Source: Acidimicrobiia bacterium (GTDB taxonomy: Bacteria > Actinomycetota > Acidimicrobiia > Acidimicrobiales > Poriferisodalaceae). Taken from it: DNA of 5,541 bases. Below the pieces are notes generated by a model, which saw only the letters and a program-made list of their open reading frames with translations, made no database searches and had not been told where the DNA came from. The stretch's first letter is position 1, and each line of letters begins with the position of its first letter. The stretch is taken from positions 1 to 5,541 of the forward strand of contig JALSTE010000022.1 of assembly GCA_026983855.1 (NCBI GenBank), read 5' to 3'. Shown here piece after piece: positions 1-5,124 of this stretch. Both the position numbers and the translations under genes were made by a program.

Positions 1-1
1 C

Positions 2-250
2 GTGGCCGACGAGAAATCGGTGGCCGCGGTGGGCGGTGACGCCGAGGCCATCCGGGCCCGCCTGGCCGAGGACTATGAGGACGGCATGGACCTGGCCGCC
101 GCCGTGGGCCTGGGAGCCACCGCCCTCGCCGGTCCGGAACGGACCCTGACGTGTGACGACCTGGAGGCGGCGGTGCTGGACCGCGAGGGTCGTCGCCGGG
201 CCTTCCGGCGCCTGAGCGACGCCGAGGTCTCCCAGATGCTCGGGGAGTGA
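2..250 (+). CDS. prcA: 20S proteasome alpha subunit, C-terminal part (5' end outside window)
   Basis: These 82 residues are the C-terminal end of a bacterial proteasome alpha subunit, which forms the outer rings of the 20S core and binds the Mpa/ARC ATPase. The stretch around SVAAVGGDAEAI matches the family's GG-x-AE-x-I segment. It is followed by a helix (EDYEDGMDLAAAVGLGATAL) and then LEAAVLDREGRRRAFRRLS, typical of the last strand and helix of actinobacterial PrcA (xLExAVLDRxxxRRAFRR). The beta subunit lacks this ending. The GTG at position 2 is an internal valine codon, not a start, because the homology is already under way at the window edge. The stop TGA lies 23 nt before the pafA start, the usual prcBA-pafA order. 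The identification rests on remembered family motifs, but the pafA neighbour makes it firm. Confidence 0.9.
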   Translation: MADEKSVAAVGGDAEAIRARLAEDYEDGMDLAAAVGLGATALAGPERTLTCDDLEAAVLDREGRRRAFRRLSDAEVSQMLGE

Positions 251-260
251 ACCCGCCGGG

Positions 261-266
261 TACCGT
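261..266 (+). promoter_or_regulatory. Predicted -10 element of a leaderless pafA promoter
   Basis: TACCGT lies between the prcA stop and the pafA GTG, preceded by GGG and separated from the start codon by exactly 7 nt. A TAnnnT hexamer at this distance would place transcription initiation at or next to the G of the GTG, the arrangement of actinobacterial leaderless mRNAs. No Shine-Dalgarno sequence precedes the GTG and no clear -35 hexamer is visible. This would let pafA be transcribed separately from prcA. Confidence 0.6.
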
Positions 267-273
267 GTAGTCC

Positions 274-1632
274 GTGGAGCGCAGGATCTTCGGACTGGAG
301 AACGAGTACGGCGTGACCTGCACCCTGCGCGGGCAGAGGAGGCTGAGCCCCGACGAGGTGGCCCGGTACCTGTTCCGCAAGGTGGTCTCGTGGGGGCGCA
401 GCTCCAACGTGTTCCTGGCCAACGGGGCCCGTCTGTACCTCGACGTGGGATCCCATCCCGAGTACGCCACCCCCGAGTGCGACAGCGTCTACGACCTGGT
501 GGTGCACGACAAGGCGGGGGAGAGGATCCTCGAGGAGCTCACGGTCAACGCCGAGGAGAGACTCCGCGAGGAGGGGATCCGGGGCACGATCCACCTGTTC
601 AAGAACAACACCGACAGTGCGGGCAACTCCTATGGCTGTCACGAGAACTACCTCACCAGCAGAACCGACGACCTGAGTCACTTCTCCGAGGTTCTCATCC
701 CGTTCCTGGTGAGCCGGCAGATATACGCCGGGGCCGGGAAGGTTCTGCACACCACCCGGGGGGCGGGCTACTGCATCGCCCAGCGGGCCGAGCACATCTG
801 GGAGGGGGTGTCCAGCGCCACCACCCGATCGCGACCGATCATCAACACCAGGGATGAGCCCCACGCCGACGCCGAGAGATTCCGGCGGCTCCACGTGATC
901 GTGGGTGACTCCAACATGAGCGAGTACACCAACTTCCTCAAGGTCGGGGTGGTGGCCCTCATGCTGAGGATGCTCGAGGACCCCGCCGTGGTCCTCCGGG
1001 ACATGACCCTGGAGAACCCCATCCGGGCCATCCGTGAGATCAGCCATGACATCACCTGCCGTCGTCAGGTCAGACTGGCCAACGGTAGGGAGGCCTCGGC
1101 CTTCGACATCCAGTCGGAGTACCTCAACCGGGCCCGTCGCTACGCCGACACCCACGAACTCACCACCCTGGAGAAGCAGGCCCTGGACATGTGGGAGCAC
1201 TGCATGACCGCCATCGAGGAGGACCCCCTCCAACTCGACCGGGAGGTGGACTGGGTGATCAAGTACCACCTGCTGGAGAGGTACCGGGAGCGCCACGGGC
1301 TGGACATGGACGACGCCCGCATCGCCCTGATGGACCTGCAGTACCACGACGTGAACCGTGAGCGGGGGTTGTTCTACCTCATGGCGGACCGCGGCCTGGT
1401 CGAACGAATCTGCGTTGACGCCGACATCGACCACGCCGTCGCCAATCCCCCCGAGACGACCAGGGCCCGCCTGAGGGGGGAGTTCATCCGCAAGGCCAAG
1501 GAACGCAAGCGGGACTACACCGTGGACTGGGTGCATCTGAAGCTCAACGACCAGGCCCAGCGAACGGTGCTGTGCAAGGATCCCTTCCGGGCCTACGACG
1601 AGCGGGTCGACAAGCTCATCGAGAGCCTCTAG
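274..1632 (+). CDS. pafA: Pup--protein ligase PafA
   Basis: PafA uses ATP to phosphorylate the C-terminal glutamate of Pup and joins it to lysines of target proteins, marking them for the proteasome. The 452-residue product has the same length as mycobacterial PafA. Visible family motifs are the N-terminal RRIFGLENEYGVTC with the nucleotide/metal-binding glutamates (E9, E11), SWGRSSNVFL (39-48), YLDVGSHPEYATPEC (55-69) with the conserved aspartate D57, KNNTDSAGNSYGCHENY (110-126), the RAEHIWEGVSSATTRSRP stretch (171-188) and the C-terminal DWVHLKLNDQAQRTVLCKDP. The related depupylase Dop starts differently and carries an extra loop; neither feature is seen here. The GTG start at 274 is fixed by the conserved MxRRI N-terminus and lies 7 nt after a TAnnnT hexamer. 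prcA lies 23 nt upstream and the DUF3866 gene starts 10 nt downstream. No frameshift or missing key residue was seen. Confidence 0.97.
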   Translation: MERRIFGLENEYGVTCTLRGQRRLSPDEVARYLFRKVVSWGRSSNVFLANGARLYLDVGSHPEYATPECDSVYDLVVHDKAGERILEELTVNAEERLREEGIRGTIHLFKNNTDSAGNSYGCHENYLTSRTDDLSHFSEVLIPFLVSRQIYAGAGKVLHTTRGAGYCIAQRAEHIWEGVSSATTRSRPIINTRDEPHADAERFRRLHVIVGDSNMSEYTNFLKVGVVALMLRMLEDPAVVLRDMTLENPIRAIREISHDITCRRQVRLANGREASAFDIQSEYLNRARRYADTHELTTLEKQALDMWEHCMTAIEEDPLQLDREVDWVIKYHLLERYRERHGLDMDDARIALMDLQYHDVNRERGLFYLMADRGLVERICVDADIDHAVANPPETTRARLRGEFIRKAKERKRDYTVDWVHLKLNDQAQRTVLCKDPFRAYDERVDKLIESL

Positions 1633-1642
1633 GTATCCACGG

Positions 1643-2734
1643 GTGGTGCAGTTCCGTACGGGGCGGGTCGAGGAGGTCCTCTCCAGCCGACGCGGTCTGC
1701 AGAGGGTCGTCGTCGACGGTGAACCGGCCTACGCCCTGACGGAGATCGTCGGGGAATTGACCGTGGGCGATCCGGTGGTCGTCAACACCACCGCGGTGTC
1801 GCTGGGGCTGGGCACGGGGGGACATCACGTCGTCCACTGGAATCTCAACCGCACCGAGTTGGCCATACCTGGTCCCGGTCACCTGATGAAGGCCCGCTAC
1901 CTCTCCGAGCAGATCGACACCGGGGCCTGGGATGAGTACTCCGCTCCCGGCCCCGACGATCCCCCACCGGAGGTCCCCGATCTGGGGGGGATACCGGTGG
2001 CGGTGTGTTCCCTGCACAGTCACGTCGGGGTGGTGGCCGCCGCCGTGAGGTCGAGACTGGGATCGGCCCGGGTCGGGTACGTGATGACCGACGCCGCCTC
2101 CCTGCCGCTGGCCATGTCGAACCTGGTGGCGGAGCTCAGGGACCGTGGATTGCTGGACCTCTCGGTCTCCACCGGCCAGGCCTTCGGGGGGGATCTGGAG
2201 GCCCTGACCCCCGCCTCGGGGGTGGAGGCCTGCATGGACCGGGGTATGGACGCGGTGATCATGGCCATGGGGCCCGGTCACGCCGGCACCGGTGCGGCCC
2301 TGGGTTTCACCGGGTTGGAGGTCGTCGGGTTGGTGGATCTCCTGAACGGCCTCGGGGCCCGGGCCACCCCGGTGGTCCGGTGGTCCGACACCGACCCCCG
2401 CCGACGTCACCAGGGTCTGAGCCACCACTCCCGTACCATCCTGACCCTTCTGGCCCGGCCCTTCGAGGTCCCGGTGCCGCCGACCGATCGGGGACGGGAA
2501 CTGGCCCGCGAACTCACGGGGATCGAGACCCGTGGTCGGGCGGTGGAGGTGGCGATGGCGGACCCGGTGGGTGTGCTTGAGGACCACGGGGTGACCATCC
2601 GGTCGATGGGGCGACCCCTGGCGAACGACCGTGGCGCGATCGAGACCCTGGCGGCGGTGGGGACATGGGTGGGGGACCGGTTGGAGGTCGCCACCGGGAG
2701 GGTGGGTGGGTCGGGTAGCCTCGGCCAACAGTGA
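1643..2734 (+). CDS. DUF3866 family protein of unknown function
   Basis: The 363-residue product looks like a member of DUF3866, an uncharacterised family of actinobacteria and some Firmicutes. I recognise it from the N-terminal RTGRVEEVL, the VVNTTAVSLGLGTGG segment (46-60), HLMKARY (80-86), CSLHSHV (122-128), YVMTDAASLPLA (146-157), AFGGDLEAL (180-188), MGPGHAGTGAALGF (209-222) and RHQGLSHHS (255-263). The Gly-rich loops and clustered His and Asp residues suggest a ligand-binding or enzymatic fold, but no reaction is known to me and none should be assumed. There is no signal peptide or membrane span, so it is probably cytoplasmic. The start is uncertain: GTG codons at 1643 and 1646 are both possible, with no good Shine-Dalgarno. 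The TGA overlaps the lepB GTG by 4 nt, suggesting translational coupling, and the gene begins 10 nt after pafA. Confidence 0.85.
   Translation: MVQFRTGRVEEVLSSRRGLQRVVVDGEPAYALTEIVGELTVGDPVVVNTTAVSLGLGTGGHHVVHWNLNRTELAIPGPGHLMKARYLSEQIDTGAWDEYSAPGPDDPPPEVPDLGGIPVAVCSLHSHVGVVAAAVRSRLGSARVGYVMTDAASLPLAMSNLVAELRDRGLLDLSVSTGQAFGGDLEALTPASGVEACMDRGMDAVIMAMGPGHAGTGAALGFTGLEVVGLVDLLNGLGARATPVVRWSDTDPRRRHQGLSHHSRTILTLLARPFEVPVPPTDRGRELARELTGIETRGRAVEVAMADPVGVLEDHGVTIRSMGRPLANDRGAIETLAAVGTWVGDRLEVATGRVGGSGSLGQQ
2716..2721 (+). promoter_or_regulatory. Possible -10 element for lepB inside the DUF3866 gene
   Basis: TAGCCT, again preceded by GGG, lies 9 nt before the lepB GTG, within the last codons of the DUF3866 gene. 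It resembles the hexamers before pafA, the 4789 gene and the tat gene, but the spacing is 2 nt longer, which would give a leader of only a few nucleotides. The start also overlaps the upstream stop (GTGA), so coupling from the upstream gene is an alternative. No -35 match seen. Confidence 0.4.
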
Positions 2735-3372
2735 CCGGCTCGGACCCCACAGTGACACCCAACCCCGAAACCGTATTCGAGGTCGTCGAAGGGTGGGCGC
2801 CCGCCGACGACGACGTATTCGAGGCCGAGGGGCAGGTCGACGTCCGAGCGGGTGTCGCCCGTCAGGCCCTCGAATGGGGGGCGGTCATCGTCGGGGCCCT
2901 GATAGCGGCCCTCCTGCTCAAGACCTTCCTGTTCCAGGCCTTCTTCATCCCCAGCGCGTCGATGGAACCCACCCTGATGGTCGGGGACCGGGTGCTGGTC
3001 AACAAGGTCAGCTACGACTTCGGGGACATTCAGCGGGGCGACGTCATCGTCTTCGCCCGACCCGAGAACGCTCCCGAGTCGATCTACGACGACTTCATCA
3101 AGCGGGTGGTGGGGCTGCCGGGGGACACCCTGCAGGGAATCGACGGCCGGGTGTACGTCAACGGGGTGGAACTCGACGAGAGCTACCTTCCCGAGGGGAC
3201 CCGCACCGACAATCTGCCCCAGATCGTCGTCCCTCCCGATCACCTGTTCGTCATGGGCGACAACAGGGGCAACTCCACCGACAGTCGTTTCTTCGGGCCG
3301 ATCAATCGTGATCTGGTGGTGGGGAAGGCGTTTCTGATCGTGTGGCCGCCCTCTGACGCCGGTGGTCTGTAG
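2731..3372 (+). CDS. lepB: Type I signal peptidase (leader peptidase)
   Basis: This membrane protease removes signal peptides from exported proteins on the outer face of the membrane, using a Ser-Lys dyad. In the 213-residue product an acidic cytoplasmic N-terminus (about 1-45) is followed by one membrane span (about 48-70, WGAVIVGALIAALLLKTFLF). Box B is IPSASMEPTL with nucleophile S77, then GDRVLVNK. Box D is KRVVGLPGD with general base K124, and box E is GDNRGNSTDSRFFGP (176-190). The size and single span fit the Gram-positive type. The GTG start at 2731 overlaps the preceding TGA by 4 nt; an in-frame GTG at 2752 is a less likely alternative. The last 27 codons and stop are repeated 109 bp downstream (3398-3481), where R193 is replaced by Ser. 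The family and catalytic residues are clear. Confidence 0.96.
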   Translation: MTGSDPTVTPNPETVFEVVEGWAPADDDVFEAEGQVDVRAGVARQALEWGAVIVGALIAALLLKTFLFQAFFIPSASMEPTLMVGDRVLVNKVSYDFGDIQRGDVIVFARPENAPESIYDDFIKRVVGLPGDTLQGIDGRVYVNGVELDESYLPEGTRTDNLPQIVVPPDHLFVMGDNRGNSTDSRFFGPINRDLVVGKAFLIVWPPSDAGGL

Positions 3373-3387
3373 CGGTTGGGCGCCGGG
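3287..3387 (+). repeat. Direct repeat copy 1: 3' end of lepB plus 15 nt of flank
   Basis: This 101-bp segment runs from codon 186 of lepB through its stop codon (3370-3372) and 15 nt beyond. It recurs at 3396-3496 with five substitutions (3307/3416, 3309/3418, 3348/3457, 3379/3488, 3381/3490) and no gaps, an offset of 109 bp. An 8-bp spacer, TGTTGGGG, separates the copies. This is the copy joined to the functional gene. Confidence 0.95.
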
Positions 3388-3395
3388 TGTTGGGG

Positions 3396-3496
3396 GTTTC
3401 TTCGGGCCGATCAATAGCGATCTGGTGGTGGGGAAGGCGTTTCTGATCGTGTGGCCCCCCTCTGACGCCGGTGGTCTGTAGCGGTTGAGTGCCGGG
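3396..3496 (+). repeat. Direct repeat copy 2: orphan, diverged lepB tail
   Basis: This is a second copy of the lepB 3' end, outside any intact gene. Read from 3398 it encodes the same 27 residues as LepB 187-213 except that Arg193 (CGT) is Ser (AGC), and it ends in TAG at 3479-3481. One other coding change (CCG to CCC) is synonymous. The 109-bp offset is not a multiple of three, so it is out of frame with lepB, whose own stop precedes it. No start codon or lepB-like sequence lies just upstream, so it is probably not translated. It is best described as a gene fragment made by a local duplication or recombination. It forms most of the lepB to minus-strand gene interval. Confidence 0.93.
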
Positions 3497-3516
3497 CGAT
3501 TCCCCCGGCTGGCTGG

Positions 3517-3533
3517 GACCCTCATCCAGGGTC
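3517..3533. terminator. Weak hairpin between convergent genes
   Basis: GACCCT (3517-3522) and AGGGTC (3528-3533) form a perfect 6-bp stem with a 5-nt loop, at the point where the plus- and minus-strand transcripts converge. It overlaps the stop codon of the minus-strand gene. No T-run follows on either strand, so this is not a standard intrinsic terminator, and the pairing may be chance in GC-rich sequence. Confidence 0.25.
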
Positions 3534-4238
3534 AGAATCGGAGGAGAGGGTGGCCATCATGCGGTCGACGTGGTCGCTGAAGATTCCGTCGATTCCCATG
3601 GACAGCAACGAGGAGATCTCCCGTTCGAACTGGGCGTTCCACCCGAGGCAGTAGCGGTCGAACCGGTGGAACAGGGCCACCAGCCCCCCCGACCACTCCT
3701 TCACCGGGAGGTTCACGGCGTCGATGCCCAGGCGGGCCAGTTCGGCGGCCCGACGTTCGGCCCCCTCGGTCATGGTCCGGAACCGGGTGGAGTCCACCAG
3801 TCGGGCCGAGGTCAGCTCCCGCCAGGGGGCGGCGGTGCGGTAGTCGGTGCACAACCACAGGCGGGCCTCGTGGTCGTGGGCCCGGGCCACCTCCAGGGTC
3901 CGTTCGAAGGCCCGGGGGTCCTTCACGTCGAGTGAGAGCTCATACCCCGTACCGCAGCTGGTGTAGAGCTCATCGAGGGATGGGATGTGCCCGGGAAGGT
4001 CGTCCCGGTTCACCCTGGCGATCGGGATACGCCTGAGACCCCTCCGGACCACGCCGTCGTGATCGAGGACCGCCTCTCCGTCGGCGGTCAGCCAGACGTC
4101 GGACTCCAGGCCGGTGGCCCCGAGTTCCAGGGCCAGGTTGAAGGCCTCGATGGTGTTCTCCGGGGCCTGGGCCCGGGCTCCGCGGTGGGCGAAGGCCACC
4201 GGCGGACGGCGGAGAGAGGGTCGGGAGCCGTTGCTCAT
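3522..4238 (-). CDS. Glycerophosphodiester phosphodiesterase family protein
   Basis: The predicted enzyme hydrolyses glycerophosphodiesters, or related phosphodiesters, to glycerol-3-phosphate and an alcohol. The 238-residue product shows the GDPD TIM-barrel motifs in order: AHRGA with catalytic H18, APENTIEAF (25-33), LESDVWLTADGEAVLDHD (44-61) with E45, D47 and second catalytic H60, IPSLDEL (85-91), ELSLDVK (100-106) and C-terminal GIDGIFSD. The usual family pattern at strand four is E-x-K; here Asp104 takes the Glu place, a conservative change that I believe is common in actinobacterial members. No signal peptide is seen, so it is probably cytoplasmic. I chose the ATG at 4238 because homology begins a few residues later; an upstream in-frame start reaching 4337 would add 33 low-complexity residues. 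It is transcribed towards lepB and divergently from the zinc-ribbon gene. The exact substrate cannot be told from sequence. Confidence 0.88.
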   Translation of the reverse strand: MSNGSRPSLRRPPVAFAHRGARAQAPENTIEAFNLALELGATGLESDVWLTADGEAVLDHDGVVRRGLRRIPIARVNRDDLPGHIPSLDELYTSCGTGYELSLDVKDPRAFERTLEVARAHDHEARLWLCTDYRTAAPWRELTSARLVDSTRFRTMTEGAERRAAELARLGIDAVNLPVKEWSGGLVALFHRFDRYCLGWNAQFEREISSLLSMGIDGIFSDHVDRMMATLSSDSDPG

Positions 4239-4244
4239 GGAGCC

Positions 4245-4250
4245 ATTGTT
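4245..4250 (-). promoter_or_regulatory. Weak candidate -10 for the phosphodiesterase gene
   Basis: On the minus strand AACAAT ends 6 nt before the chosen ATG at 4238. It differs from the TAnnnT pattern at its first base only. A poor -35 match (TGGCGA, 4273-4268) sits 17 nt further upstream. There is no convincing Shine-Dalgarno, which fits leaderless expression, but the match is weaker than those of the plus-strand genes. Confidence 0.25.
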
Positions 4251-4288
4251 CCCACCGGTGACGGTGTTCGCCAGTGGGGTCCGGTGGG
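4251..4288. promoter_or_regulatory. 8-bp inverted repeat in divergent intergenic region
   Basis: CCCACCGG (4251-4258) and CCGGTGGG (4281-4288) are perfect inverted repeats separated by 22 nt, in the 185-nt gap (4239-4423) between divergent genes. The left arm abuts the candidate minus-strand -10. This could be a regulator site, or chance in GC-rich DNA. Apart from this and the ribosome binding site at 4414, I see no clear signal in the gap. Confidence 0.2.
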
Positions 4289-4413
4289 GCCGGTGATGAT
4301 CAAAGGGGCCGAGAGGGCCCGGTGTGACCTGAGCCACGGGTGAATCTGTTTCATTGCGGGTGTCATCCCCTCAACGATCCGCGCCACCTGTCCGATGGAA
4401 CGGGGCAAGTGTC

Positions 4414-4419
4414 GAGGAG
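4414..4419 (+). promoter_or_regulatory. Ribosome binding site that sets the zinc-ribbon gene start
   Basis: GAGGAG ends 4 nt before the ATG at 4424. It is the only clear Shine-Dalgarno sequence in front of any gene in this window, and it supports this ATG over an in-frame GTG at 4340. The transcript must therefore have a 5' leader, unlike the predicted leaderless genes around it. Confidence 0.7.
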
Positions 4420-4423
4420 ACCA

Positions 4424-4759
4424 ATGGCCAAGATCAGAGCTAGCTGCCCCAGCTGCGGCGATGTGGAACTCACAACCGAAGACGTCGTCGTCAGGGTTTG
4501 CGCCGACGACAACTCCGGCACCTACACGTTCATGTGCCCGGTGTGTCACACCAGCGTGATCAAGCCGGCGGAGCAGCACATTGTTGACCTGCTGGCCGCA
4601 TCGGGAGTGAAGGTGGTGGTCTGGACCCTGCCGGCGGAACTCAACGAGGTCATGACGGGTGATCCGTTCACCCACGATGACCTGATGGACTTCCACAACC
4701 TGCTGCACGACGACGAGTCCATGCACGAGGCCATGACCCGCCTCCTCAAGGGGGTCTGA
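4424..4759 (+). CDS. Small zinc-ribbon protein, conserved hypothetical
   Basis: The 111-residue product begins MAKIRASCPSCGDVELT and has two CPxC knuckles, C8/C11 and C38/C41, spaced as in a zinc ribbon, with a further Cys at 26. The second half (about 47-111) is mostly helical and acidic, with no membrane span. It resembles a small protein family that I recall as widespread in actinobacteria and of unknown function; that recollection is the only basis for 'conserved'. A zinc ribbon could bind nucleic acid or another protein, but nothing here decides between them. The ATG at 4424 is preceded by GAGGAG; an extension to the GTG at 4340 would add 28 residues before the typical MAKIR start and is unlikely. 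The next plus-strand gene starts 29 nt after its stop. Confidence 0.8.
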   Translation: MAKIRASCPSCGDVELTTEDVVVRVCADDNSGTYTFMCPVCHTSVIKPAEQHIVDLLAASGVKVVVWTLPAELNEVMTGDPFTHDDLMDFHNLLHDDESMHEAMTRLLKGV

Positions 4760-4775
4760 GCAGCCGCCGGCCGGG

Positions 4776-4781
4776 TACAGT
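4776..4781 (+). promoter_or_regulatory. Predicted -10 element of a leaderless promoter for the small membrane protein gene
   Basis: TACAGT, preceded by GGG, lies exactly 7 nt before the GTG at 4789, in the 29-nt gap after the zinc-ribbon gene. The same GGGTAC start and 7-nt spacing occur before pafA. No Shine-Dalgarno precedes the GTG. No -35 hexamer is evident at 17-18 nt upstream. Confidence 0.6.
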
Positions 4782-4788
4782 CGGACGG

Positions 4789-5124
4789 GTGACCGTTTAC
4801 TGGATCGTGGCCGGGACCACGGTGGCGGCAGCCTGTCTGTACGCCACTTCGATCCTGGGACCGATGGTGAGGGGGGCGGGGGAGCCCAGTGAGCCCGACG
4901 AGCTGGAACTCCGTCTGGCCGAGGCCGCCGACCACCTCGAGGTACTGGCCGCCTACCGGCCCGATCTGACCGAGACGGCTCGTCGACTGGAGGCTCTGGC
5001 CGACTCCATGGCCGGGCCCCGGAGTTCGGCCCGGACCCTGCGTCGGGCCGTGGGTCACTGGTGGAGGCGGGGAAGGTACCTGCCCGGGGATCGCCCGCCG
5101 GTGGGCGTAGCATCAGAGACATGA
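4789..5124 (+). CDS. Small single-span membrane protein, unknown function
   Basis: I do not recognise this 111-residue protein. Residues 4-24 (YWIVAGTTVAAACLYATSILG) form one hydrophobic span at the N-terminus, probably an uncleaved anchor. An acidic helical segment (about 37-77) with regularly placed Leu residues could form an amphipathic helix or short coiled coil, and a basic Trp-containing tail (RRAVGHWWRRGRYLPGD) follows. It is real rather than a chance reading frame because codon use matches its neighbours, a promoter-like TACAGT sits 7 nt before its GTG, and its TGA overlaps the ATG of the tat gene (ATGA). Lying directly before a tat gene, it might have an export-related role, but that is only positional inference. 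Confidence 0.7.
   Translation: MTVYWIVAGTTVAAACLYATSILGPMVRGAGEPSEPDELELRLAEAADHLEVLAAYRPDLTETARRLEALADSMAGPRSSARTLRRAVGHWWRRGRYLPGDRPPVGVASET
5108..5113 (+). promoter_or_regulatory. Predicted -10 element of a leaderless promoter for the tat gene
   Basis: TAGCAT lies exactly 7 nt before the ATG at 5121 and inside the 3' end of the preceding gene. It matches the TAnnnT-N7-start arrangement seen before pafA and the 4789 gene. No Shine-Dalgarno is visible. Coupling through the ATGA overlap is an alternative or additional mode of expression. Confidence 0.55.

Noticed and set aside
73..1536. A 487-codon open frame on the minus strand opposite prcA and pafA
   Set aside because: It lies antisense to the clearly conserved pafA, and its composition (many Val, Gly, His, Leu and Pro) is what results from reading GC-rich codons in reverse. 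No recognisable domain.
1630..1642. A -10 hexamer for the DUF3866 gene (TAGGTA, 7 nt before GTG 1643)
   Set aside because: The spacing fits, but the last base is A instead of the required T, and the hexamer includes the pafA stop codon; expression from upstream transcription is the simpler explanation.
3287..3496. Attachment sites (attL/attR) of an integrated element
   Set aside because: A repeated gene 3' end is suggestive, but only 8 bp separate the copies and there is no integrase gene nearby, so no element is present; a plain tandem duplication explains it equally well.
1616..3525. Long minus-strand open frames opposite the DUF3866 gene and lepB
   Set aside because: They are shadows of the two conserved plus-strand genes; the apparent internal peptide repeat near 3300-3490 is just the antisense reading of the duplicated lepB tail.
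3489..3935. A 148-codon plus-strand open frame opposite the phosphodiesterase gene
   Set aside because: It is antisense to conserved GDPD motifs and rich in Gly, Pro and Val, with no promoter or ribosome binding site.
4340..4423. A 28-residue N-terminal extension of the zinc-ribbon protein from GTG 4340
   Set aside because: The ATG at 4424 has a good GAGGAG before it and gives the typical MAKIRxxCPxCG start; the extension would place the ribosome binding site inside the coding sequence.
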